This document shows positions 35,497 through 47,700 of a stretch of DNA of 64,000 bases, piece by piece (the first letter of the stretch is position 1; the number at the start of each line of letters is the position of its first letter). Below the pieces are notes generated by a model that was not told where the DNA came from, searched no databases, and saw only the letters and a list, made by a program, of their open reading frames with translations. The stretch covers positions 18,363,404 through 18,427,403 of the forward strand of contig BROE01000022.1 in the NCBI GenBank assembly GCA_036571765.1, read 5' to 3'. The position numbers were made by a program, and so were the translations under genes. The DNA comes from Plecoglossus altivelis (taxonomy: Eukaryota > Chordata > Actinopteri > Osmeriformes > Plecoglossidae).

Positions 35497-35502
35497 TTTA
35501 AT
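35497..35502 (-). terminator. CCDC89-like gene poly(A) signal candidate (ATTAAA)
   Basis: ATTAAA on the minus strand, about 130 bp after the stop codon. Confidence 0.4.
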
Positions 35503-35633
35503 AAAATGTAAAACATGTGGTTAGTACTTTTCTTTCATTTTCCAAACGTATTACCAGTCCTGCACTGGTTTCATTGTATTGACCTGTTTTTATGTTAAGA
35601 CGAGCTTGGGCTGTTTTAAGGCAGCGTCTCTCT

Positions 35634-37416
35634 TCAGCCGATGACATGACGCAGCTTTGCATTTAACTCTTTTTCCTTAGTAAGCATGTTGTTGCTGTGC
35701 TCTTTAAAGGCTTCAAAATCCTACAAACACAAGGGGATACAGCACTGAGCATGTTTTCCTCTTTAGTTACAGTGTGAAATTCATCCGTTTCCCCACACTT
35801 GAACCAACCTTCTTGAGCTGGTTACATGTTTGTTCAGACTGATCCAGAGCTTGCTGAAGAGCCTTCACTTTGACATTCGCTGTCACGGAAGCCGCTTCCC
35901 TTTCAAACCTTGATGGTAGAGAGTTTGACCTTAATAACGTACATCCCAAACCCTGTTTTACCTTTCCCGTTAAGTTGTTGTTAAAGCTAACCGCTTCTCT
36001 GCTGCGACTCTGGCAATCTCCTCCTCCTTCCTCCGAGCCTCCAAGAGTACAAGCTCATCCTGTTTCTCCTGCAGGGAAACACATTGAACACAATGTTAAA
36101 CTTCACAGCATCTGTAAGTGGTAGTTATCCTCGAGCTTTGTAGAACATATTACCTGAATCTGCTTTCCTCTTTCAATGGTTAAATTCAGTAATTTCTCCT
36201 TCTCCTTCTCTAGGATTTCTATTGTTTCTTGCATCTCCGCCAGTTTCAAAGAGTGCATGACTCCTGCCTTTCCAACTTGCTGGTTTAAGTCTGACAGACA
36301 AAGGACCGTACGCGTTTATAAACATGAGAGCATCAATCTAATATCTTGAATCAAATGTTGTGTGCGTAGTCACCGATCTTGTTAGATTCACCTGCGCACT
36401 TGAGTACCGCGTCTGTTAGCTGTTTTTGAGTGTCACGTAACTTATTAGACAAAAATGTTTCCTTGGATTGATAGCGTCCTATGAGGTCCTGGTGAGTTGC
36501 ATGAATGCTATCACATGTGTCCCTGTTTTGTAAACATTACGCCTCCTCATTAAACGTACATATTGACAATGGAGCTAATTTAGTAGAAAAGACTGTGGTA
36601 GACATAGAACACATATAACAGTCAAATAATATCTGGTGTGAACGGATATTTTCTTACTGATACTTGTTTTGAAGAATTTTGTGTTCCTGAGCAAGTTTGT
36701 CCATGTCTGCTGTGAGCTTCAAAATAACTTCCTTTTTTTCCTGTAACTCTTGAGAGAAAAGTTTTTCGTTCTCCTCTCGAAATTGTTCGTTTTCCTGTTT
36801 TAGTTTGACGTTTTCTGTTTTATACTCGTCCTTAAAGACAATCATGGCTTGATGATTACTTGCTAAATCCATGAATCTTTTCTCTAAGTATGCCGACCTC
36901 TTTCTTTCCCCATCCAGCTCTGCATATACATCTGCTCTATGGACTTCCAGCTCTGAATTGATACTTTCCAGAGCCTGACATCGACATAGCATCTCGTCAG
37001 CTCGTTGTTTTAAAATGCAGATTAAACTTGACTGTTCCTCTATCCTGGAGCGCAGCATCTCTGCCTCGCTCCTGTCATCTAAGGAAAGACACCGCAGCTT
37101 CTCCAAAGCCCTGTGCACATCTTCCACGTCCTGCGGAAGAGGATAAGGACACGCAATAGCCTACGTGATCAATATGAGTGATACTTGTAGGCAAAACACA
37201 CACAAAACATTAACAGATGACCATCAATAGTTTATCGTTTATAAATAAAACTAACTATGGTCAAGCTAGCTAGCTACAGAGTACAGGTATACAGTAATGC
37301 AATAGTCTGCTTTACCTCTGCTACTGACAGTTGATCAAATTGACTAGGAATTGTACCTGTTTAGTGTCAGTAAGCTTCGTTTTTAGATGTTTTGGACTTC
37401 TTTGAGGTGATGCCAT
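35634..37416 (-). CDS. ccdc89: Coiled-coil domain-containing protein 89-like
   Basis: Seven exons with consistent phases: 37416-37357, 37130-36658, 36522-36392, 36290-36154, 36068-35992, 35908-35809, 35720-35634; 354 aa. The start is MASPQRSPKHLKTKLTDTKQ. Almost all the rest is predicted coiled coil, with a conserved-looking block LRSRIEEQSSLICILKQRAD and, later, RFMDLASNHQAMIVFKDEYK. The C-terminus is KEKELNAKLRHVIG. These blocks match my memory of CCDC89 (Boip; human about 374 aa), but coiled coils attract false matches, so the name is moderate. No enzyme domain, signal peptide or membrane segment is seen. Two donors begin GTTAGC or GTTGG rather than GTAAG, which is weaker but canonical GT. 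Confidence 0.7.
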
Positions 37417-38791
37417 GCTGAAAGCATTAAAAGTGACTCCAAACAGGTTGTTCAGTAGATGTGTATCCTTCTACCCGTCCCTCGTTATGTCCCAGACTGA
37501 GAGTGAAACAAACTTTCAGCTGTTGCTACTGGCAACTGTTTGTAGGATTGCCAGAATGCGATCTTTTTTTCATTCCACAACAAACACGTATGGTTGAATT
37601 ATTTTTATTTTTTTGCAAGCTGCTAATTCACCCAAACAATGTTGTCGACACCTATGTACTTTCAATTATATTGTTTGTATTTATATTCTTAAATTAGAAA
37701 CATGAAGCAGTAGTTCAGTTCCCATCGGGAGGTAGCCTAGTCGACCTGTACTCGGTCGCGTGGTGGGGCTGTCGTGCTACTATTGAGCTGCTGCTGGCCT
37801 ACTTGATTTGGTTCAACTCATCCTTTATATTATTATGTGAGGAGCATATGTGCATCGTTGTTTTCAGATTTATACCTGTCTAAGTGACCTATGAGTCCAA
37901 TACAACTGTACTATTTATGACAGTTTGGTAGGCGTGGACTTACTTGCCGAAAATGTTTGGATAAAAGATCCGTCGTTTTACACAAAGGTTGCCATAACTA
38001 GGCTACATATATCAAACAATGGCTAATCTATTTCTTAAGTGCTAAACTCGAAAGATGCGTGGACTAATTCGGGGCCGAATGAACACTTTACTTCTTCCCA
38101 GCCTGTCGTACAGAGTCTTGACCCCCGTGCAATCCCGTACCGTCACCAAGGTCACCCCGAAGCTGAATAACATTGTGTCGGAACTGCAACAAGTGGAGCT
38201 ATATAAATACAAGTCAGAACTCCTCAACAATTGATTTCTCAAAGTTGCTGAATGATGTAGCCAACTGTTCTATCCGGCTTACATCCCACGTTTTAACACA
38301 TGATGACCCAGGTTAGGGATATGGTTTAGGGGCTGGAGGGGCGGGCGGCGAGGGGGGGCATACTTTGAATAGCTGTTTTTAAAAGAATTTTTTGTCAGAA
38401 TATTTAATGCAATCTTGATTTGAATATGATAATTGCGTTCTTATAGAAATAGACACCACCTTTCTGTTTACGTTAAAGCTGCTTTTCATTGACTCCCCCA
38501 TTAAGTAGGCTATGTTATTGTAGCACTCAACGCGATGTCAAATCACGCGCAGATGAGACAGCCTGGGTAATGGAATGGCATTATGCAGATTCCAGGGCTC
38601 GAGGTTTAAGGGGTTTTATCTGCAGGGCCGGGCTAGGGGAGCGTCCTGTCTACGGGTTTATACACGCCCCTTTTCATCAACTTGCTGGACAAGAGAGAGA
38701 GAGGCGAGCGCTGGCATCCCAGTCCCCAGAGTACCTTCATCTGCCCGGCTTCACTCGGAGCTGGACGGACCGGCCGGGACCCAGCAACAGA
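37417..38791. other. Divergent intergenic region, CCDC89-like / lrp2
   Basis: About 1.4 kb between two head-to-head start codons. It should contain both promoters and the lrp2 5' UTR (the last ~100 bp are GC-rich). No exon, RNA gene or clear transposon seen. Confidence 0.5.
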
Positions 38792-41700
38792 ATGTGGAGA
38801 ACACTGCCAATAAAACTTCTCCTTATATTGATTTGGTGTTTTATCCGGTGCCAGTCTCAAGGTAAGGCCAGCAGCTTTTCATGTTTCATTAAAGGTCTCT
38901 AGCCAGTTTGATTCACAGTGAACCAACAGAGCTGTAGAGATTCCATCCCATTGATGGAAAGCACTTGTTGCTCTTCAGAAAAAGGATGTTGACTGACACA
39001 AGGAAAATACTTGTTCATACTTTTATTATTACCGAGAATCTTTTTCTATTTATTGATTTGAATGGCCAAACAACAATCCTATTTGAAATTTAATCATTAA
39101 ATAGACCAGATGGCCTTTGGAGACATAGCTATGCTTCAAAACACTCGCGTTCTCTTTTGTACCTCAGCGAACGAATTTAAAATAAATATATTTATTTAAA
39201 GCAGATTTTTTTTAAATTATAGCCGCCTGTAGTGTATTTTCAAAGGTTTAGTACAAAAGCCAGATTGGAAGTTCTCCTGGAGAACTTTTGCCCGAGCTTT
39301 GCCGTTGCTAGGTAACAGGAGGAAGCATGTGACTTCCAGACAATCTGTGCGGACTACAAGCTACTGATAGAAACATTATTTAGGACGATGTAACAGTTTA
39401 ACGAACGCTACATGATAAATGAAAACATATTTAACCACGTCTAAAAAAGTCCAATCTCTTTGATTCATTTACTTCCTCAAGTTGTTTTTTAAACCAGCCT
39501 ATCTGCTAGTTAAAAGAGTGTCTTTCACATTGGTGTAGCCTCCAGAGTCTACTGCTCAAATTGTAATCTGCTTTCTTTTTGCTCAACCCTTAGTATGTAA
39601 GCTCCTTAGTGTGAATCAAGCAACTAATTACACTGCAGCTGCTGCTGAAAGCAAGCATTTCTACATAAGTAACAACAGACATGCGTGTGAAAAACAAGAG
39701 GAAAGTCTTCACCATGTTGTCATCAAGTCTCCTCTTCTGTACAATATCTTTCCTTCCCTATCTAACCACCTCCTGCGTTGTGTTCACTGACTTGCATTCC
39801 AAGACAAAAGAAAACAAGATCGGTTTATAATCTCATCCTATATTGTGTTTTTCACTTATGTTCTTTTGACATGACCTGAAGTAGTAGGGAGTTTTCACAG
39901 TGTCAAGCCAAGGGTTTATTGAGCGTGTTTTAGTATTTAGTAGCAGGTGTTCTCATTGGAGAATCTGGCCTACCTTGATACAAGCTACTGAACTCGGATG
40001 TTTAGGCTTGCATCACTACAGTGGATTTAAACCTTCAGGCTACAGACCACGTTTCAGATTATAGCAGAAGACCGACAACAGAATAAGAGACATTTGAACG
40101 TTGCGATGTGACGGGGTGTAGTCCACATCCAGCCGAGGGACATGGACTGGGTGTAGTCCACATCCAGCCGAGGGACATGGTACTTGTTGATCTCCTCAGA
40201 AATGTGAAACAGGAATGGTTGATTTAATCCAGATTTATTCACCCTGCGTTTGAGAGGAAATGACCAAAAGAGCCTTGATGCAGTCAGACAGGTTACTTTC
40301 TTTAATCCATTGAGCCTAATTTCCGCTGGGTCCTCCAGAGTACGAGTTCACTTACTTGATCTTGTTTTTGTTTCGTCAAGGTTATTTTGAAAGGTAGCGT
40401 AGTTCAACTAGCTGACTGTTTAATGTGTGACTTCGACGTCAAGTTGTCCATGTGTTGATGTGTTGAAGAGAGCCTGTGTTGGCACAAATAGCTAATGTGA
40501 TACGGTTTTAGGTGGTTTATGGTTAATAAATCACACTACTAAGGTCCTGTATGGATAACCGCTCTCACGGTTGGTTGAGCATTGCTTGCTTATGTATATT
40601 CAAAACACATTTTCTGCTGACCAGTTATCTGAATATTTGGAAAAGAACGTGTTGTTTTTTTCTCACACCATAATCATTAGCAAACAATGTTTTGAAGGGG
40701 TTATGTTAAAACTATAACTAGACCTGACTGGCACACGATGATCCTGAGTTAAAGTGGCACTTGTCTGAAGAAGATATCAGGGGGCTGAAGTGCCTCAGCG
40801 TCATCACTGTCCACCCACACATAACAACAGTGCTGTTCCACTAATGTCCTGTATTCTAGAAACTATACAATCTCCCTGTCATTTCAAAACACTGTTGTTT
40901 TTCCTGAATACTTGATAGATGCAGCCACATGTATTTGGCTATTAGTTCCCAGTTTGTAATCACACAAGGTCACTTGTATATCCTCAAATTTCACCCGGCC
41001 CCAAAACCTCTGTCTTGCACGTGCATGCTAAAGCTTACACATGCTGGAGACCTTTCCCCGTGTAAATCCTTGAGCAACTCGCTGTATTAGAAACAGGAAC
41101 AGAAGTTAGCACAGTTGGCATAGAGGCCTCTAATCCTTTCCCTTTATACAGAACCCTCCGCCTATGTTCTAGAACCCTCCGCCTATGTTCTAGAACCCTC
41201 TGCCTATGCTGCAGTACCCTCCGCCTATGTTCTAGAACCTTCTGCCCATGTTGCAGTACCCTCTGCCCTTGTTCTAGAACCCTCCGCCTATGTTCTAAAA
41301 CCCTCCGCCTATTCTGCAGTACCCTCCGCTCGTGTTCTAGAACCCTCCGCCCATGTTCTAGAACCCTCCGCCTATGTTCCAGTACCCTCTGCCTAATGTT
41401 TCTAGAACCCTCCGCCTATGTCCCAGTACCCTCTGCCTAATGTTCTAGAACCCTCCGCCTATGTCCCAGTACCCTCTGCCTAATGTTCTAGAACCCTCCG
41501 CCTATGTTCCCGTACCCTCTGCCTAATGTTCTAGAACCCTCCGCCTATGTACCAGACTACTCCGATGGAGAGGGTTCCAGGCTTTAGGCTAACTAAATGC
41601 TCCTGGTGTACTGGTGTGGCAGCCTGTGTTAACGAAATATGTATACTTTTTTTTAGCTGTGCTCCTTTAGCGCAGAACATCAAGACAATTTATTCTAGTC

Positions 41701-44700
41701 CATGATATCTGAATTATATATAGTTTTTGCATGATTATTTTGTTTAAGTATGAGCTATAAGTAAGGCTTCATTCATCACGCCTTGGCTTCTTTTGTACTT
41801 CTGCCAATACCAAACTCCCTTGGGCTTTCTCTGTTTTGTGTGTAGTGCTGAGAGCCAAAGTCAGTTGTTTGGCAATTGACTGCATTCTGTTGCATTGATT
41901 TCCATATGAAATGGGCAGCGGCACTTCGCTGCGACAGCATGGACGGATCCAGCACACACCCCGCTGCCAGACATTTTCTCCACACACACTGAAAGAGCGC
42001 GAGGAGACGCACCAAAACAAGGCAGTATTGATGAAAGACGGAACACGTCTCTCAGGGGCCCCGCATGATTAGAAAGAGATGTTTTGGGGCGAGGGGAGTG
42101 GGTGGGGGGGGCAGACGTTTTGTGTGTGTGTGTTGGAGGGGGGTGGTGTTGAGGGTGGGGGTTGGGACGGTGTAGGTGACGTCTCTTGTTGACTCTTGCT
42201 AGTTTTTGGGAAGAAGCTTTGACCGCGGTCTGCTAGCCGATGTCCACCACCGCCACCACCGTGCCTTTGGCGTGGTGACACTTCCAGTTATGAGGTTGCA
42301 GTCCTGCTGGCTCGGCTGTTGTGCCTTTGTGGGTTCACAGTGGGGTCTGGAGGCGTTGGGGAGCCTTCATTCTAATGAAAATTCCTGGACTATTCCTCTT
42401 TGTTTGGCTGTGGTAGGGCGTCCTCATGTTCCTGCAGGATAGTGTGGCTCCTCGCCTGCTGTGGGTTTAAGTTGGCTAATTAGAAAAGACATAGTGAGGG
42501 AGAGAGGGGGGGGGCAGCACACTAAAGAAAACAGGAAAAACAAAGACACTAACGAAAAAAACACTACCAATCCTAGAATACTACTTTCTTAACAGCAGCT
42601 TTGCATCATTTAAGGCCCTCGGCTCCTAAATGTTTCCTTGTAACAGTGATTAGCACAGTTAAATGAGATCTATTTTGATCTTTGTCAGGAAGAAAAAACA
42701 ATTTAAGGATTAAGACCTAGTTACAAAGAGGAGGATTTCATTGAATGTAAGAACAAGCTCAACACAAGATCGTACTGTTGAGAAGTCCACTCTGGTCTCC
42801 CAGTCACCTTTCCCAGAATTGATACTGTCAGGAAACACTGGCTCCATTTGAAAGTTCCTGAGGATTTGTTTCTTTTTGGCACCTGCTTTAAGTTGTTAAC
42901 CCTAAAGAGCAGTATTAACAGCCTATGTTTCTGATCATCTGTCAATGCTATCGAGTGTCTAAACTGTGACCCCACTTTGACATCTTCATCGTAAACTTCC
43001 TTTTGCGTGATCATTTTTCACTTATTAGCCTGCTGTCCATGTTTAAGGTTGGTCAAGATAGATTTCTTACATATTGAAAACAGCAGTGATTTGACTTGTG
43101 AGTGTTCTCAGACTGAGATACTGGGAGATGTACCAGAGCACTGAAATGTGTCAGTGGTGTGGCTGTGCCCACGACTGTGCCCAGGACTGTGCCCAGGACT
43201 GTGATACTGTATGCTCTGATTGTCCTACCTGCCATGTTACAGATGATGCAGCCTCCTCTAAGGATCATTGACTCCCAACAAAGGCAGCCTTTGAGCTGAT
43301 GTGGAGGGAGCAATTCCATCATTAGTAAACTGAGCAGGAAAAAGTCTTGCCTCCCAATTGGCTGCCGAAGGAGTTAAATATGAAGCCCATTTGGCTGGCG
43401 TGGTTTGAAAGTGGTTGCTGGTGGTGTGGGCTAATTAATCTGAGACGAGACGTCATGATACGAGGAGGCCCTCATAACGCTTTTAGTGCAGTAGCACAGG
43501 CTTCGACCCCACTACTCAAGTGGAAGTGATCCATCTTTAAAGAGCACATTACATAAAGGAGAAGACGAACCGCCGACTCTCATACAGCGAGCCATCCGCT
43601 CACACAGCATTTGTCAAACGAATGGGGGTTGAGGTTTTTTTCCCAGTCAACTCTTATTTTCTTTCTGGTGTGTGTCGAAGAGCAAGGCGGAATCATCTCG
43701 TTGCTTTTGCCTTTGCTTGTGTTCTAGGATCGTCACGCTAAACGTTTTGTCGAAGCACACGTACGTTACACGCCAACGCACTGCAGTGACAACCGCGATT
43801 ATTTCAGACTCATAACTGACCTTGTCCTTGATATGTGCTTATAGTGTGAGTTGCTCAAACACAACTGGAATTTGAGGTAATTTTGTTGTGGTGTGGGAGA
43901 TCGTAGCGTGGGAGGGGCGTTCTTCCAGACTGATATATACTCCCGATCTTAGATGCAACAAACAGTTAGATATGGCTCTTCCAAGTGCATTACTGTCTGT
44001 CGTCTGCATTGACACCTTAGATATACATGTTGGGTAAATCATACGATTATATGATATCATGTATTTAGTTTTTTGTCATGTAATATTAGCTTTGTAACTA
44101 CGTGGAAGTTTGAACATTTCGGTTGCACCGACAGGTGGTTGTGTTTTTATTTATTTGTGATCGAATCAAATTAAGAGTGTAAAGAAATCACCAACATAGT
44201 TTGGTTATTTGGGGTCAGTGCCTGCTGTTTGTTTAGGAGCTGAGATGTTGGTTCAGTGTAAAAACCCCAAACAACCTGTCCCATCTCCTGCACGTGTTTG
44301 ACCAAGAAGGGAGGGAGTTTAAAGGTAGCGGATAAGACCACCAACCCCAGGCGTGCACCACCAACCACCACCTCACTTCTCTCTCAGCAAAGAATTTGGG
44401 TTTGAGGGTCTGCGGTACCACCCTGTACCACTATTTATCCCAATTACATTACTGACAAGGAACCGCATGCACCATAAATCAGCTTGTCAGAGAGAGACAA
44501 TCAGAATCGCGCATTCCTGTACCGTACGCGTCTGACGGAAAGCTCTGCCACTGAACTATGCTGCTCCCGTCGATATCTCCCGGAGACCGTCGGGGAAGGT
44601 GGGGCGGTGGTACCTTATCTCCTGAGATGCCACTCAGTTCGGAGATGAAAAGGAGGTCTGGGAAGAGTGCGCTGTTGTGTAACTGCTCGGGCGACGGCAG

Positions 44701-47700
44701 GCACGCTCATCCCTATGTCTGTTAACGCCACTGACCATCAACTGGAGACATTCCCCAACAAGCCGCAAAGTGTTTGAATTAAAGAAGAGGTCTTTGTGTC
44801 TGTTTATTGACTGTGTTTGTGAAGGGTGGCGGACAAGGAATGTTTACTATGAGATTTCTGAACAGATTGGAAATGGAATGACATTGGCTTAAAGTTAGAA
44901 GTGATTATCATTATTGTTATTCTTAAACAAAATGTTGTGTTTGTCTTGAAGGATGTGAATCGGGTCAGTTTCATTGTGGGACAGGACATTGTATCCCGGA
45001 CAACTGGCGCTGTGATGGAACCTCCGACTGTACTGACGACTCGGATGAAAGTGACTGTGGTGAGTTCTCAGCCCTCTCTCACCTGCACGGCTCACCTGTG
45101 GTGTCAGGGCCTGCGATTTGATCCTAACTCTAATTCAGTCATAATGCAGATACTTTTATCCAAAGTGATGCACAAATAGGACACACATTCACAGGGCTTA
45201 CATAACTTCTTGGGTGGAGAGAAACAATGGATCATCTCTATTCTGGGAAAGAAAATTCTGTAAAAAAAAAATTCTGACAGGGGCACCTAAAAGCCCCCGT
45301 CAGAGTAGTTAGTAGGTGATGATCTGTGTGATGTTCTGTGTGATGAAGTTGTGTGTGATGATGTTCTGTGTGATGTTCTGTGTGTGTTCTGTATGTGTTC
45401 TGTGTGATGTTCTTGTGATGATGTTCTGTGTGTGTTCTGTGTGATGTTGTGTTTGTGTTCTATGTGATGATGTTCTTGTGATGATGTTCTGTGTGTGTTC
45501 TGTTTGATGATGTTCTGTGTGATGATGTTCTGTGTGGTGATGTTCTGTGTGATGATGTTCTGTGTGTGTTCTGTGTGATGTTCTGTTTGTGTTCTGTGTG
45601 ATGATGTTCTTGTGATGATGTTCTGTGTGTGTTCTGTTTGATGATGTTCTGCGTGATGATGTTCTGTGTGTGTTCTGTGTGATGATGTTCTATGTGATGA
45701 TGTTCTATGTGATGATGTTCTGTGTGATGATGTTCTGCGTGATGATGTTCTGCGTGATGATGTTCTGTGTGATGATGTTCTGTGTGATGATGTTCTGTGT
45801 GATGATGTTCGTGTGATGATGTTCTGTGTGACGTGTTCCCAGCTCATGTGACATGCGACGGAAGTCACTTCCAGTGTCTGAGCGATGGCGAGTGCATCCC
45901 AGACGTGTGGGTGTGTGACGACGAGGAGGACTGCGAGGATGGCTCGGACGAGCGACATCACTGCCGTGAGTCCCCTCTCTCCCCCTCCCTGTCCCCACCC
46001 TCAGCACCAGCACTGTCAGCCCCACACCATCAGACGTGTTTCATGGGGAACCTCTCACACTTGTGGCTGTTTGTGGTTGATCTTCCTCCAGCTGGACGGA
46101 CGTGCACCAGCGGCCAGTTCAGCTGCAGCAGTGGAGCTTGTGTCCCAGGAGAGTTCAGGTGTGACAGACTCCACGACTGCTCCGACGGCTCGGACGAAAG
46201 AGACTGCCGTAAGACACTCCCACACACACACACACACACACACTTACCCACCTAGCGAAACCACACACAACGCACCCACACACCCCCCCCCCCCCCACAC
46301 ACACACAGCACAAACCAACAACACACCTTCCTCCCCACACACACACCTTCCTCCCCACACACCTTCCTCCCCACACACACACAACACACACACTACTGAC
46401 ACACAAACACACAAACAAAAACACAAACACACAAACACAAAAACACACACACACACCACTAACACACACACACACACACACCCTCTCCCACACACACACC
46501 TTCCTCCACACACACACTTTTGCTTTACACCCCACTAACACACACACCACACCCTCTCACACACACACTTACATACTTACACACTAAGTGTATTTTACAC
46601 ATACACACTAACACACACACACACACCCTCTCCCACACACACACACCTTCCTCCCCACACACACACCTTCCTTCCTCCCCACACACGCAACACCTTCCTC
46701 CACCACAACACATCAATGTCGCTCTCCCGCTTCCACACACCCTATTCCTTCTCCCTCCCACAACACACCTTTCTCTTCCCCACAGCGACCTCCTTCTCCA
46801 CACACACCACACACCTCACATCACACCTCACATCACATACCTCACATCACATACCTCACATCACATACCTCACATCACATACCTCACATCACATACCTCA
46901 CATCACATACCTCACATCACATACCTCACATCACATACCTCACATCACACACACACACACCTTCCTCCCCACACACACACTCCAGCGTGGCTCACCTTCT
47001 TTGCCACAGGCTCCTGTGGCATTTTAATCAATTTGTTAAGATTAAGAGGTTCGTTGACTGACAGAACGGACCACAATATGCTTCTTGTTGTCAGAGGTTG
47101 ATTGCAGATTCCTTGGTGGATTAGTCAAGCTGAAGTTCAGCTGCTATTCCATTATTGTGCCGACATGGAAGAATCACAGTGCATTGCGGTAATCGCACAA
47201 TGGCAGAAAGAATCCTGAAGCTGCTGGTGGTGTTAATAGGAAACCTTCATCTTTTATCCTCCTCATTAGTCTGTCTGTGGTGTGGGGTTGCTAGCAGAAC
47301 ATTCTGAAGGGCTCTCTGGTTCTGTCAGGTGGCCCGTAGCTTTATTTGTCAGAGGTGAAGCGACGCTCTGATTTCAAGGTGGGAAAGCCAAAGGTGTGTT
47401 TTACACGAGACTCAAAAGGTTCAGGGAGTTTGATTCATTACACAGTTAATAAGATTAAACTTGCTCTGGACCCAGTAATAGGGCCGCTTCAGAGGTTTCT
47501 TCAAAGAGCCCACAGAGTTTCCTGCGACGCAGACCTCAGTCTGTCATAAAGGCTGCCTGCTCGATGTGTCTGATGCTGGGCTGTTCTGTACGTCTCTCTG
47601 TCCTCAGACTATCCTGAGTGTTCATCGCTAACATGTGCTAACGGCGCCTGCTACAACCAGAGTCAGCGCTGTGACCAGTCGCTGGATTGTCGCGATGGAT

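Larger units (their letters stand above)
32111..35633. other. Collagen XXVIII 5' region and intergenic sequence
   Basis: No coding exon seen. Bases 32111 to about 32620 hold the likely 5' UTR and promoter of the collagen gene. A long CT repeat sits at 33452-33945. The rest is AT-rich and contains the CCDC89-like gene's 3' flank. Confidence 0.5.

Noticed and set aside
45287..45961. His/Thr/Ser-rich 224-codon frame on the minus strand
   Set aside because: A 15-bp repeat open in all frames; antisense to lrp2.
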